This document shows positions 15,868 through 25,138 of a stretch of DNA of 64,000 bases, one piece after another. The translations under genes were made by a program, and so were the position numbers. The notes beneath the pieces are model-generated. The model did not search any database. It was not told where the DNA came from and saw nothing but the letters and a program-made list of their open reading frames with translations. How positions within the stretch are numbered: position 1 is the stretch's first letter; every line of letters begins with the position of its first letter. The DNA comes from Cyclobacteriaceae bacterium (lineage in GTDB: Bacteria > Bacteroidota > Bacteroidia > Cytophagales > Cyclobacteriaceae). Location of the stretch: positions 1,141,887 through 1,205,886 of the forward strand of contig JAIBBC010000002.1 in assembly GCA_019694875.1 (NCBI GenBank), in the 5' to 3' direction.

Positions 15868-17259
15868 TCACTTCCCGATACAAAACTTACTGAAGATATT
15901 TTCCAGCAGGTCATCGGTTGTGATGGCACCCGTGATTTCACCCAGATAATGCAGCGATTGTCGAATATCCATGGCTAAGAAATCTCCGGTTATACCTTCG
16001 GTCATTCCATTGAGTACGCGGTCGAGCGACTGATGCGTCTGCAGCAGATTTTGATAGTGCCGCAAACTCGTAACCAATACGTCACCGGATTTAACAGTGT
16101 TAACATGGAAAAAGGAGAGAAGCTTATCTTTTAATTGTTGAATGTTTTCTTTGCGTGAGGCGGAAATCAACACAAAATCCTTGCCCTCAAGCGATTTCAA
16201 TAGTTCGGGATTTGACTTGTCAATCTTATTGCCTATTCGAATAAACGGTATCCCGAGTCGCTTGAGTTCCTCTGTTTCAAGTTGAATGTCCGCCTGGCTC
16301 GTGGCCGACAAATCAAACAGGTACAAAATAACGGATGCCTTCTTCATCCGCTCGCGGGTGCGTTCAACACCGATGGCCTCAATCACGTCCTGGGTTTCCC
16401 GCAATCCTGCAGTGTCGATAAACCGGAAATTGATTCCGCCTAATACAATCTCATCTTCGATCACGTCACGCGTAGTTCCGGCAATTTCAGATACAATTGC
16501 TTTTTCTTCGTTCAGTAAAAGGTTGAGCAACGTAGATTTTCCTGCGTTCGGCTTGCCAGCAATAACCGTAGGAACACCGTTCTTGATCACATTGCCCTGA
16601 TCGAACGATTGAATCAGTGAACTTAAATATGACTGAATCTTTAAAATAAGTTTTTTCAAGTCGTCACGCTTGGCAAACTCCACATCTTCTTCGCCAAAAT
16701 CCAGTTCCAGTTCGATGAGCGATGCAAAGTGTATCAACTCCTCACGCAAGTGGTTGATCTCTTTCGAGAACCCGCCCCGCATCTGATTCAATGCTGCCTG
16801 CCGTGCATTATCGGTTTCTGCGTTAATCAAATCAGCCACAGCCTCAGCCTGCGCAAGATCCATCCTTCCATTGAGGAAAGCACGCTTCGTAAATTCTCCC
16901 GGGCCTGCAAGTCTGGCACCTTCAGTCAAAAGCGATTTAACAATCTCTTTGATAATAATCGGAGAACCATGACACGAAATTTCCACTGAGTTTTCGCGGG
17001 TGAAGGAGTGAGGCTCTTTGAATACGGTAACCAGTACTTCGTCAATAAGCTTTCCCTGATGATGCAGCGTTCCGAAATGAACCGTATGTGAAGCTGCCTC
17101 AAGAAGATTTCTGCCTTTGAAAACGCGATGTGTTATAGCAATTGCGTCTCTGCCGGAAAGGCGAATAACCGCTATCGCGCTGATTCCCTGCGCTGTGGCA
17201 AGGGCAACTATGGTGTCGTGCTGAATCAAGGCTGCAAGGTAATCAATTACCCTGCGCAT
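15868..17259 (-). CDS. mnmE: tRNA modification GTPase MnmE
   Basis: About 463 aa. N-terminal tetrahydrofolate-binding domain (DTIVALATAQGISAIAVIRLSG), helical part, then the G domain: GKPNAGKST (G1), DTAGLRE (G3), NKID (G4). The C-terminal FCIGK supplies the Cys of the CxGK motif. With MnmG it makes the cmnm5U34 wobble modification. Start: ATG at 17259 directly abuts a terminator T-run. A TTG at 17229 gives a start that aligns with family N-termini (IQHDTIVA against SDNDTIVA) and may be the true one. No MnmG neighbour in the window. Confidence 0.95.
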   Translation of the reverse strand: MRRVIDYLAALIQHDTIVALATAQGISAIAVIRLSGRDAIAITHRVFKGRNLLEAASHTVHFGTLHHQGKLIDEVLVTVFKEPHSFTRENSVEISCHGSPIIIKEIVKSLLTEGARLAGPGEFTKRAFLNGRMDLAQAEAVADLINAETDNARQAALNQMRGGFSKEINHLREELIHFASLIELELDFGEEDVEFAKRDDLKKLILKIQSYLSSLIQSFDQGNVIKNGVPTVIAGKPNAGKSTLLNLLLNEEKAIVSEIAGTTRDVIEDEIVLGGINFRFIDTAGLRETQDVIEAIGVERTRERMKKASVILYLFDLSATSQADIQLETEELKRLGIPFIRIGNKIDKSNPELLKSLEGKDFVLISASRKENIQQLKDKLLSFFHVNTVKSGDVLVTSLRHYQNLLQTHQSLDRVLNGMTEGITGDFLAMDIRQSLHYLGEITGAITTDDLLENIFSKFCIGK

Positions 17260-17295
17260 AAAAAAAAGAACAGTGCCCGGGCACAGGCACTGTTC
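17260..17295 (-). terminator. Intrinsic terminator abutting the mnmE start
   Basis: Minus strand: GAACAGTGCC (17295-17286), loop TGTGCCCG, GGCACTGTTC (17277-17268), a perfect 10-bp stem followed by eight T (17267-17260). It closes the GH16 lipoprotein gene (stop at 17321). The T-run runs straight into the ATG at 17259, so it can also act as an attenuator for mnmE. Confidence 0.85.
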
Positions 17296-17320
17296 GAACG
17301 TTAACCCAAAATAAAAATCT

Positions 17321-18118
17321 TTATTCGTACACGCGTACGTAGTCAACGATCATTTGCTGAGGCCATATGGATTCATCCACGCCTTCTTTGCCACCCCAAT
17401 TACCACCCACTGCAATATTCATCAGTAAATGAAATTTTTGATCGAACGGCCAGCCTTTGTAATCATCTTTCGGATCGCGATCAACGCTGTGGTATAATTT
17501 ATCATCAACAAAAAAGTCCATCTTGTCCTTGCGCCATTCAATGGCATAGATGTGAAAATCATCCTGCGCACCGGCCACGGTAATCTTTCCTTCCTTTTGT
17601 GTTTGCTTAACGTGATTGTAAGCCTCTGTATGAATGGTTCCGTGGATAACACCGGGATCATACCCCACATGCTCCATGATATCAATCTCCCCGCTGGCAG
17701 GCCAGTCGCCATACTTCCAGTCAGTTGACAGCATCCAGATAGCAGGCCATGTTCCTTTTCCTTTTGGGAGCTTTGCCCGGACTTCGATGCGACCATACAG
17801 CCAGTCACCTTTATGCTTGGATATGATACGGCTTGACGTGTAGGCCTTGTTTTCAAACGAATCTTTTCTCGCTTCGATAACCAGACTTCCGTTTTCAACA
17901 CGAACGTTCTGTGAATCCTTCGTGTAGTACTGCAATTCATTATTACCCCAGCCATGACCGCCCAGATCATAATTCCACTTTGTGGTATCCGGTGTCCCGG
18001 TGTAATTAAATTCATCACTCCAAATCAACCGTGGTGCTGATTTGTGCATACAGCCCGGAAGGATAAGCAGCAAAATGACACCGATAAAAAGAATATTTTT
18101 CATGGTCATGTTATTCAA
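17321..18118 (-). CDS. GH16 beta-glucanase lipoprotein
   Basis: 265 aa. N-terminal lipobox LLPGC, so anchored in a membrane, probably the outer one. GH16 jelly-roll domain: NELQYYTKDSQNV, then catalytic EIDIME (GEIDIMEHVG), and FHLLMNIAVGGNWGG near the end. Family hydrolyses beta-1,3 or beta-1,3-1,4 glucans; the EIDxME version fits laminarinase. Its first Met overlaps the stop of the upstream GH16 gene by 8 nt, but an internal ATG at 18103 (MKN) avoids the overlap. Last gene of the SusCD-GH16-GH16 unit. Confidence 0.93.
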   Translation of the reverse strand: MNNMTMKNILFIGVILLLILPGCMHKSAPRLIWSDEFNYTGTPDTTKWNYDLGGHGWGNNELQYYTKDSQNVRVENGSLVIEARKDSFENKAYTSSRIISKHKGDWLYGRIEVRAKLPKGKGTWPAIWMLSTDWKYGDWPASGEIDIMEHVGYDPGVIHGTIHTEAYNHVKQTQKEGKITVAGAQDDFHIYAIEWRKDKMDFFVDDKLYHSVDRDPKDDYKGWPFDQKFHLLMNIAVGGNWGGKEGVDESIWPQQMIVDYVRVYE

Positions 18119-20135
18119 TCAGAACCTTGTACACTTTTGAATTATTCTTGCTTAGCAACCTCAGAAAGTATGTGCCCTTTATCGCACCATCAATCGAAAC
18201 AGTAATGGCCTGATCGGAAATGTCAGTTTTGAAATGCATCACACGGCCTTGCAGATCATAGAAGTCAACGCGCTCAATCCGCTGGTCGGGAGTAGCGATC
18301 GTAAACTTTCCCCGGGAAGGATTGGGGAAAATCGTTACACTGGCCAGCTCATTTTCGGTGGCCGTTACCACGGCTATGGCTTCCACCGCAGCACTCTGTG
18401 CTGATTCACCGGCTGAATTTACCCCGGTAACTTTGTAATAGTTGATGGAAGTTGTCGGGAAAATCAGATAGGGATTGTCATCTGCACGTACGTTGGATTC
18501 TAAACGTGTATAGGTTCCGTTTTCTGTTGAGCTTCGATAAATATGAAAGGATGTTGCATTGCTTAAGTCGCTCCAGGATAACGTAACCTCGCTGCCATTG
18601 ATTTCTGTCGCAAGACCCGTAGGGGTTGCCGGCACAGTTTGATTATTATAGAAGTACAGGTCACCCAATGAAAAAGCTGCTGTGCCTGGAAACATATAAA
18701 TCCGCACATATTTAATATAGTTCGGATTTACATCCGGATTGTTCAGATCCCACGTCCCGTCAAAGTTGTAAGAAAATAAACGGCTCAAGCCGTCTTTTTT
18801 ACTTGCATCCAATTCGTAGCGGGCGGCCGTAGTTTCATTTCCGTCACCATCCACAAACATCATGAGCAAATCCGGTACACTAACAGACGAAGCAGGGATA
18901 GTGATGGGAAGTTTAACGATGGAGTAATCCTGTAAATCAACCGCGCGGGGAAGTTCCAATTGAATATATCGCATTGCCGACAAACCATAGTTAACAGTAA
19001 GTTTATCTGAAACGTTTTGCATGGTTACCGATGCGCCACCGTTGGTCGTCCATCCTGTTAACTGACTCGTGCTGAAACTGTGCGCGAGATACTTGTCGCC
19101 TGTAGGTTCGATAATAGTAGTGACGTTAACCGATGTTGAGTTTGACGGGCAACCTGTATTTCCATCAATATCAAGTTGCAGCTCGCCATCGGCATTACCC
19201 CAGTCTACCGATATTTGACGGGTGCCTTGTCCGGAAACAAGGGTTGCGGTTTCCGGAAGAGTCCAGTTGTACGTTATACCTCCGCCATAATCCGGGGCCG
19301 TGTAGGAAATACTTGTTTGGTTTTCGAATACGAATTTAGGGCCGGTGATGGAAGGCTCGGATTTTTCTTCGTACACCCGTACATACTCAACCTCCATTCG
19401 TGCCGAGGTGAGATTCGGGTCGATGGTGGGTCCTCCAAAGTTACCCCCCATGGCAATGTTCATGATCAGAAACTGCGGTCCGGTAAAAGGCCAGGTGCTG
19501 GCATTTTTTGTTGATGGATTGTAGGTATAATACAGGATGTTGTCGACATAAAATGCAATGCGTTGTTCATTCCAGGATACTGCGTAATCGTGAAATTCAG
19601 TACTTACCGTGGGTACCGAAGTGGCCCCCTTGTTCACGGTATTGCCATTGCTGGAAGGAGTATGTAACGCGGCCTGCACAACACCCTGGTTTTTTCCCAC
19701 ATGTTCCATAACATCTATTTCCCCGCATGCGGGCCACGCAACCGAAGTAATATTCTGGCCGAGCATCCACAGTGCGGGCCATGTACCGACTCCGATCGGC
19801 AGTTTTGCGCGGAATACAATTTTGCCATACGTAAATGTCTTTAAACCCTGAGTTTTGATACGGCCGGAGGTCCAGTTGCTTCCGAATTTTAATGCGTCAA
19901 TAATCAACTTGCCGTTTTCCTGACGAACGTTGGATGTACTGGTTGTGTAGGTTTGAACTTCGTTGTTTCCCCAGCCGCCAGCGCCAGTGTCGTGAGTCCA
20001 GAAGGCTGGATTTGGTGCGCCCGTTCCTTCAAACTCATCACTCCACACCAGTACTTCACATTGACTGTAGCCATGTGAAACCAGAACAACTGCAAACAGT
20101 ATCGTTAGAAAGTATTTCGCGCGCATCATCTTCAC
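18111..20135 (-). CDS. Secreted GH16 beta-glucanase with T9SS sorting domain
   Basis: 674 aa. Signal peptide (YFLTILFAVVLVSHGYS), GH16 domain (about 28-260; catalytic GEIDVMEHVG), a PKD/Ig-like part (about 265-345), a carbohydrate-binding-like region (about 350-500), a fibronectin III module (VPATPTGLATEINGSEVTLSW, about 500-590) and a C-terminal type A T9SS sorting signal (about 595-674: ASVTIFPNPSRGKFTI ... KGTYFLRL). Exported through the T9SS and surface-attached or released to cut beta-glucan outside. Located after susD behind a strong hairpin (20152-20188). Confidence 0.95.
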   Translation of the reverse strand: MKMMRAKYFLTILFAVVLVSHGYSQCEVLVWSDEFEGTGAPNPAFWTHDTGAGGWGNNEVQTYTTSTSNVRQENGKLIIDALKFGSNWTSGRIKTQGLKTFTYGKIVFRAKLPIGVGTWPALWMLGQNITSVAWPACGEIDVMEHVGKNQGVVQAALHTPSSNGNTVNKGATSVPTVSTEFHDYAVSWNEQRIAFYVDNILYYTYNPSTKNASTWPFTGPQFLIMNIAMGGNFGGPTIDPNLTSARMEVEYVRVYEEKSEPSITGPKFVFENQTSISYTAPDYGGGITYNWTLPETATLVSGQGTRQISVDWGNADGELQLDIDGNTGCPSNSTSVNVTTIIEPTGDKYLAHSFSTSQLTGWTTNGGASVTMQNVSDKLTVNYGLSAMRYIQLELPRAVDLQDYSIVKLPITIPASSVSVPDLLMMFVDGDGNETTAARYELDASKKDGLSRLFSYNFDGTWDLNNPDVNPNYIKYVRIYMFPGTAAFSLGDLYFYNNQTVPATPTGLATEINGSEVTLSWSDLSNATSFHIYRSSTENGTYTRLESNVRADDNPYLIFPTTSINYYKVTGVNSAGESAQSAAVEAIAVVTATENELASVTIFPNPSRGKFTIATPDQRIERVDFYDLQGRVMHFKTDISDQAITVSIDGAIKGTYFLRLLSKNNSKVYKVLIE

Positions 20136-20151
20136 GGGTTTTTGTGTTATG

Positions 20152-20188
20152 GGCAGGACTTCCGCGAATTTCGCGGAGAAGTCCTGCC
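20152..20188 (-). promoter_or_regulatory. Strong hairpin between susD and the GH16 genes
   Basis: Outer arms GGCAGGACTT and AAGTCCTGCC pair perfectly; the inner arms TCCGCGAA and TTCGCGGA also pair, with a one-base loop and a small bulge. No T-run follows in the minus direction, so it is not a plain terminator. In the minus-strand transcript it lies 20 nt after the susD stop, a position suited to an mRNA stabiliser or partial terminator that would give more susCD than glycanase mRNA. Confidence 0.7.
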
Positions 20189-20207
20189 AATTTACTTGTC
20201 TTTGTAT

Positions 20208-21809
20208 TTACTCGAACAGAGAAGCGTCAGGATAAGGAGTAAGTTTTCCACCGGTCAAATCAACATCACGTTGAGGAATTGGCAGAAATAAATCATCCGT
20301 ACTGAAGTTTCCATTTCGCGGATTAGCAGGAGAGAAGACGTTTGCGTCAGCGCGACCTGATCGCACCAGGTCAAACCAACGATCACCTTCACCGGCCAGC
20401 TCCGCTCTTCTTTCATACCAGATAACCTCCAAAAGTGTCCACCCTTCATCAGTCATGAGTTCCGCAGCGGTTCTGAAGCTTCCGGTATTGTCGCCAGGGC
20501 CGGCTGCACGTTCACGAACCATATCGATGTAGGTCATAGCCTCAGACGCAGATCCGTTTCCGCGTTCAAGCGCCTCTGCGTACATCAGCAGCACGTCTGC
20601 GTAGCGTATTACAGGCTGATTAGCGTCTTTCAACACGTTAATTTCCCCGCCATTCGGAACGGTATAGCCCCGATAGTTAGCATACTTCTTTTGCCAATAA
20701 CCCTCGAAGTCGATTGGATTCTGAGCTGCAGCAGACACAGCACAACCTCCCAGTGTCAACTGAGTTTGCGAAATTATGGTAGCATTTCTCCGGATCAAAT
20801 CATCCGGTAAATACGAGTCGTAGAGATTGTCTGTCATCAGCATAAAGCCCCAGCCCTCAATATAATCAGGGTGACCTGCGCACAAACCTCTGATTCCGCA
20901 AAGCTGAACCATCATGTTTCCGTTGATATACTGATAAGGAGTTCCAAAATCGGCAGGAACTTCATTGGTGTATTGAATTTCAAAGACAGATTCGGAATCA
21001 TTAGCTTCTCCAAATGCGTAAAGTTGGTTATAGTCATCAAGCAACTGATATTGATTGGATGTTATTACATCCGACAATTGTTCGGCTGCTTTGTCGAATG
21101 TAGCCGCATCGTCATTGTTCAAATCGGCCCAATACAAATACGCTTTTCCAAGAAGCGCCTGTGCCGAGCCTTTGGTTGCCCGACCAGCGAATTCTGCTGA
21201 ATATGACAATGGTAAAAGCGGAATAGCTTCTAAAAGGTCTTTTTCAATTTGAGCAAATACATCTGACATTTTAGGTCGGCTAAAACTTCTATCTTCGGGA
21301 GAAGGTTGGACCAAAATAATTGGCATCGGTCCATAGGTTCTGAAAAGTTCGAACATATAGTACGCTCTTAAAAACTTCGCTTCTGCCTGATATTCTTTGA
21401 CAACTTCACTTTCAAGTTTTACGTTGTTTAAGACTTGGTTTGCTCGATTAATTCCAGCATAGTACTTCGTCCAAAAAGCTCTGGCTTCAGCAGTTAGTGT
21501 GGTTGCAGTTAAATCATCAATCTCTTGCCACCCAGGCTGGTCAAAGTTGGTTGGATCACCTCCTGCATTGGCATTGTCGCTCCAGATTTCCCCGAGCATA
21601 ACGGATGATGTCCATTTGCCATTTACAAACGTCCATTGAAGAGGTTCGTACGCAGCAATTAACCCACTAAATACTTGCGATTCCGTGAGATAAAAATTTA
21701 TTGATAAATACTTATTCTGAGGTTCTGTGTCAAGAAAGTCAGAGCATCCCGCTGCCAGGAAACCGGTCAACAATACGACTTTTATGAATTTTGAATTTTG
21801 AAATTTCAT
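20208..21809 (-). CDS. susD: SusD/RagB family surface glycan-binding lipoprotein
   Basis: 533 aa. Lipobox GFLAAGC followed by SDFLDTEPQNKY, the usual start of mature SusD. TPR-like helices (LRAYYMFELFRTYGPMPI) and the C-terminal SusD-fold segments (YADVLLMYAEALERG, VRERAAGPGD, WYERRAELAGEGDRWFDLVRSG) are clear. Forms a lid on the SusC barrel and binds oligosaccharide. Lies 15 nt after susC on the same strand; the GH16 pair suggests beta-glucan. Confidence 0.96.
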   Translation of the reverse strand: MKFQNSKFIKVVLLTGFLAAGCSDFLDTEPQNKYLSINFYLTESQVFSGLIAAYEPLQWTFVNGKWTSSVMLGEIWSDNANAGGDPTNFDQPGWQEIDDLTATTLTAEARAFWTKYYAGINRANQVLNNVKLESEVVKEYQAEAKFLRAYYMFELFRTYGPMPIILVQPSPEDRSFSRPKMSDVFAQIEKDLLEAIPLLPLSYSAEFAGRATKGSAQALLGKAYLYWADLNNDDAATFDKAAEQLSDVITSNQYQLLDDYNQLYAFGEANDSESVFEIQYTNEVPADFGTPYQYINGNMMVQLCGIRGLCAGHPDYIEGWGFMLMTDNLYDSYLPDDLIRRNATIISQTQLTLGGCAVSAAAQNPIDFEGYWQKKYANYRGYTVPNGGEINVLKDANQPVIRYADVLLMYAEALERGNGSASEAMTYIDMVRERAAGPGDNTGSFRTAAELMTDEGWTLLEVIWYERRAELAGEGDRWFDLVRSGRADANVFSPANPRNGNFSTDDLFLPIPQRDVDLTGGKLTPYPDASLFE

Positions 21810-21824
21810 AGGTGTAATGGTTTG

Positions 21825-24800
21825 TTACAGTTGAATATTGAGACCGAAGCCCATTGTTTTGAGTTGAGGATAGAAACCTTTGTCTATTCCTGTGTCTAGT
21901 ATCCAGCCGTTATTTCCTATTTCTGGATCAAAGCCAGAGTATCCGGTAATGGTGAGTAAATTATCAAAGGTTACATAAGCGCGCAGCCTGGTTAATCGAA
22001 TTTTGTCGAGTATGTTTTTAGGTACCGAGTAGCCAACCTGAAGAGTTTTTAGGCGCAAATAAGATCCGTTTTCTACATAAAAATCTGATGGACGAGAATT
22101 GTTATTTGGATCGTTAAGCGTAAGTCGTGGATATGACGCGTTTGGATTTTCTGGCGTCCAACGATCCAACCAATCAGTTGTGTAGTTATTGAGCGCAACG
22201 TCCTGGCGCTCATACGAACGATAGATGTCATTTCCAAGGCTGGCAGCGAAGAGTGCACGGATATCAAATCCTTTATAAGATGCCGATAGATTTAGGCCGA
22301 TCATAACTTTTGCCCATGGACTTCCTATTTCGGTAATGTCCTTGCTATCGATCACTCCATCCTTATTGACGTCTACAAATTTTATGTCACCGGCATGTGC
22401 GTTAGGCTGAAGGCGCTGGCCGCTGGAGTTAATGTGACTAAGCACTTCGTTTTCACTATTAAAAATGCCAGCAGTTTTGTAACCCCTGAAATAACCTATT
22501 GGCCTGCCAACCTCCATTCGTGTAATTACAGCGTTGCGAACCGGCCACGTGTAACCATCAATATATCCATTCTCGTTAACTTTGGTTACCTCATTATTCA
22601 ATGTGGTTAAATTCAGCCCTGCACCGAATGCAACCGCTCCAAAGTTCTGCTTATAATTTGCCTCCAGTTCGAAACCCTTATTTATTACTTCGCCAACATT
22701 CGCGACGGGTGGCCCGTTGAAACCATTCAGGTCCAACACTGTTGCATCCATCAATAGGTTATAGGTTTTTTTGCGATAGTAGTCCAGTTCAATTGTAAGA
22801 CGGTCATCCAGCAAGCCAACTTCGATTCCAGCATCGAACTGCCGGCTTTCTTCCCACTTTACATCTTTGTTATCTGCAAATGCGCTCGAAAGGCCATTGT
22901 ATATCGTTTGACTTCCGGGCTTACCGAAGGGATAAGAACCCGTATTGCCAATAACCGAGGCAAAGGCAAGGGATCTTATTCGGTCATTACCATTAACACC
23001 GTAGTTTGCTCTTACTTTTAAGAAGTCAATCGCGTCAAACGTCCAGAATGACTCCTCAGACACTACCCATCCTACTGCCACTGATGGGAATAGTCCAAAC
23101 CGGTAATTCGGTCCAAAATTTGTGCTGCCATCTCTTCTGAGAATCGCTGTAAATAGATACTTCTCATTATAACTGTATATAATCCGGCCAAATACACTTG
23201 CTAGTGATATCTTTTCCTGGCCGCTACTGTTTGATCTCCTGAGTGAGTCAGGGGTATTGTCGATGTACTGGAAATTGCGATTAAATTGCACTTCTTCTGG
23301 TATGCCTGAAGAAGATGCTCCAAAGGAACTTCCTGTGGTTTGCCGCATCGTAGTACCGAGTGTTGCCTGAATAGCATGCTTGCCAAAAGTTTTTGCGTAT
23401 TCTGCATAATTCTCCCATTGCCAAATAAACTGCTTAGAAGAGTATTCGTAAATGTCATTAAGCTCATTGGTGAGATTTAGTTGACTTCCCTCAGTGTCAT
23501 AAAACTTGTATGAAGGTGTGAATCCTTTGCCAGTGTAATTTTGATAGTCGATCCCAAAACTGCTGTTAACGGTAAGATTCTTTATTGGATTCACTTTGAT
23601 AAAAGCACTTCCAATAACTCCATTTTGCATTGTTGAATTATTGGTAATGAATATCTGACTTAACGGATTTAAGTATTCTTTCTGTACGTAAGGGGATTGT
23701 GCAAATCCAAATGTTCCATTTGGATCATAAAATGGTGTTAAAGGATCATATACAAGTGCTTCGCTTAAGGGCGAACCAAAGGCATTATTCTCGCCAATGC
23801 GCTCGTTTGTGGCATGAACAAATAGTGCATTTTGTCCATACGAGAAGAACTCATTAATTTTTTGCTCTGTGGAAAATCTGCCGGTAATACGCTTAGCATT
23901 CGACTTCTTGGGAGCAATAATTCCGTTCTGATCGAAATAGGAGAGAGAAGCGTTGATGTGGCCATTCTCTGTACCTTTTCGAAGCGATAATTGATAGGTT
24001 TGCGTTGAGGAAGGCTGAACTATTTTGTTGATCCAGTCTGAGTTATGCTGAATTGTCTCCTGAGTTGGAAAGCCGTCAGGAAGAGTTTGACTACTATTCG
24101 CATATTTTTCAGTCATAAGTTTCACATACTGAGAAGAATTCAAAACTTTTGGCATACTCCAGGGTTTTTGAATTCCGTAAAAAGAGTCAAAGGAGATTGA
24201 AGATTCTCCAGCTTTTGCCTTCTTCGTGGTTATTAAAATTACCCCGTTAGCCGCTCGCGCTCCATAAATAGCAGCGGATGCACCATCTTTTAGGACCTGC
24301 ACGGATTCTACGTCACTAGGACTTAACGCGGCTAATGCTCCATCGTTTGCGTTAATTCCATCGATAACAATTAATGGATTACTATTCCCGTTTGTTCCGA
24401 TGCCTCGAACATTAATGTTGATGATTGAGCCCGGTTGGCCGGATGAAGGTTTGATCATTACCCCCGGGGTTTGCCCCTGAAGTATTTGCTCCAGCCGCTG
24501 ATTGGTGAAGTTGCCAAGATTTTTTGAGTCAACCTTTGACACAGGAGAAGTTGCAACACTTTTTTTCTGTACACCGTATCCAATCACCACAACCTCATCA
24601 AGTGAGGTTAGAGACTCTTCCAACATAACATCAATCTTGGTCCGGCCATCAATAGTAGCTTCGGTATTTTTGAAGCCAACAAAACTGAAGATGAGCGTAC
24701 CGTCAGCCGGGGCATTGATCGAATACACGCCATCAGCATCACTAATAACTCCCGTTGACGTGCCTTTCAGGGCAACGCTAACACCGGGTAATGGGTCACC

Positions 24801-24893
24801 TTTGCTGTCGGTGACTTTTCCTGTTACAGTTGTCTGGGCAAACGCTGCGGTTCCCAACAACAGAAGCAGGACCAGGAAGTAAAATTTTCTCAT
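21825..24893 (-). CDS. susC: SusC/RagA TonB-dependent outer-membrane transporter
   Basis: 1022 aa. Signal peptide (FYFLVLLLLLGTAAFA), carboxypeptidase-regulatory-like beta-sandwich (about 20-100), TonB-box region and plug (EVVVIGYGVQKKSVATS, GVMIKPSSGQPGS, about 110-230), then the beta-barrel to the C-terminal aromatic strand (GFGLNIQL). TonB-driven import of oligosaccharide into the periplasm with SusD as the lid. First gene of the utilisation unit; a LacI/cre-like palindrome lies 49-62 nt before the start. Confidence 0.96.
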   Translation of the reverse strand: MRKFYFLVLLLLLGTAAFAQTTVTGKVTDSKGDPLPGVSVALKGTSTGVISDADGVYSINAPADGTLIFSFVGFKNTEATIDGRTKIDVMLEESLTSLDEVVVIGYGVQKKSVATSPVSKVDSKNLGNFTNQRLEQILQGQTPGVMIKPSSGQPGSIININVRGIGTNGNSNPLIVIDGINANDGALAALSPSDVESVQVLKDGASAAIYGARAANGVILITTKKAKAGESSISFDSFYGIQKPWSMPKVLNSSQYVKLMTEKYANSSQTLPDGFPTQETIQHNSDWINKIVQPSSTQTYQLSLRKGTENGHINASLSYFDQNGIIAPKKSNAKRITGRFSTEQKINEFFSYGQNALFVHATNERIGENNAFGSPLSEALVYDPLTPFYDPNGTFGFAQSPYVQKEYLNPLSQIFITNNSTMQNGVIGSAFIKVNPIKNLTVNSSFGIDYQNYTGKGFTPSYKFYDTEGSQLNLTNELNDIYEYSSKQFIWQWENYAEYAKTFGKHAIQATLGTTMRQTTGSSFGASSSGIPEEVQFNRNFQYIDNTPDSLRRSNSSGQEKISLASVFGRIIYSYNEKYLFTAILRRDGSTNFGPNYRFGLFPSVAVGWVVSEESFWTFDAIDFLKVRANYGVNGNDRIRSLAFASVIGNTGSYPFGKPGSQTIYNGLSSAFADNKDVKWEESRQFDAGIEVGLLDDRLTIELDYYRKKTYNLLMDATVLDLNGFNGPPVANVGEVINKGFELEANYKQNFGAVAFGAGLNLTTLNNEVTKVNENGYIDGYTWPVRNAVITRMEVGRPIGYFRGYKTAGIFNSENEVLSHINSSGQRLQPNAHAGDIKFVDVNKDGVIDSKDITEIGSPWAKVMIGLNLSASYKGFDIRALFAASLGNDIYRSYERQDVALNNYTTDWLDRWTPENPNASYPRLTLNDPNNNSRPSDFYVENGSYLRLKTLQVGYSVPKNILDKIRLTRLRAYVTFDNLLTITGYSGFDPEIGNNGWILDTGIDKGFYPQLKTMGFGLNIQL

Positions 24894-24941
24894 TCGAGCA
24901 GTGGGTTAAGGTTGTGCAATAGTTTGCAGATATACAGCTCA

Positions 24942-24955
24942 TGCAAACGTTTACA
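24942..24955. promoter_or_regulatory. LacI/cre-like operator upstream of susC
   Basis: TGCAAACGTTTACA is a 14-bp palindrome with one mismatch pair and a central CG, the shape of LacI-family operators (cre-like TGTAAACGTTTACA). It sits 49-62 nt upstream of the susC start, upstream of a possible TATCTGCA -7 box. No LacI gene is in the window; the regulator would be encoded elsewhere. Confidence 0.5.
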
Positions 24956-25138
24956 AATTTTCTGATTATGACTCGCTAACGCAAGCAAAACGGTGCATCA
25001 ATGCTACTTCAAAGCGAATATTTGAATACATCAAAAATACATCAATCCGGTAAAAAAGTGCTTTCTAAGCGATATTTTGCATGTTTTGTATTTTCGCATG
25101 GTGTATTAAATACTACATTGAAGAAATTTTAACTCATC

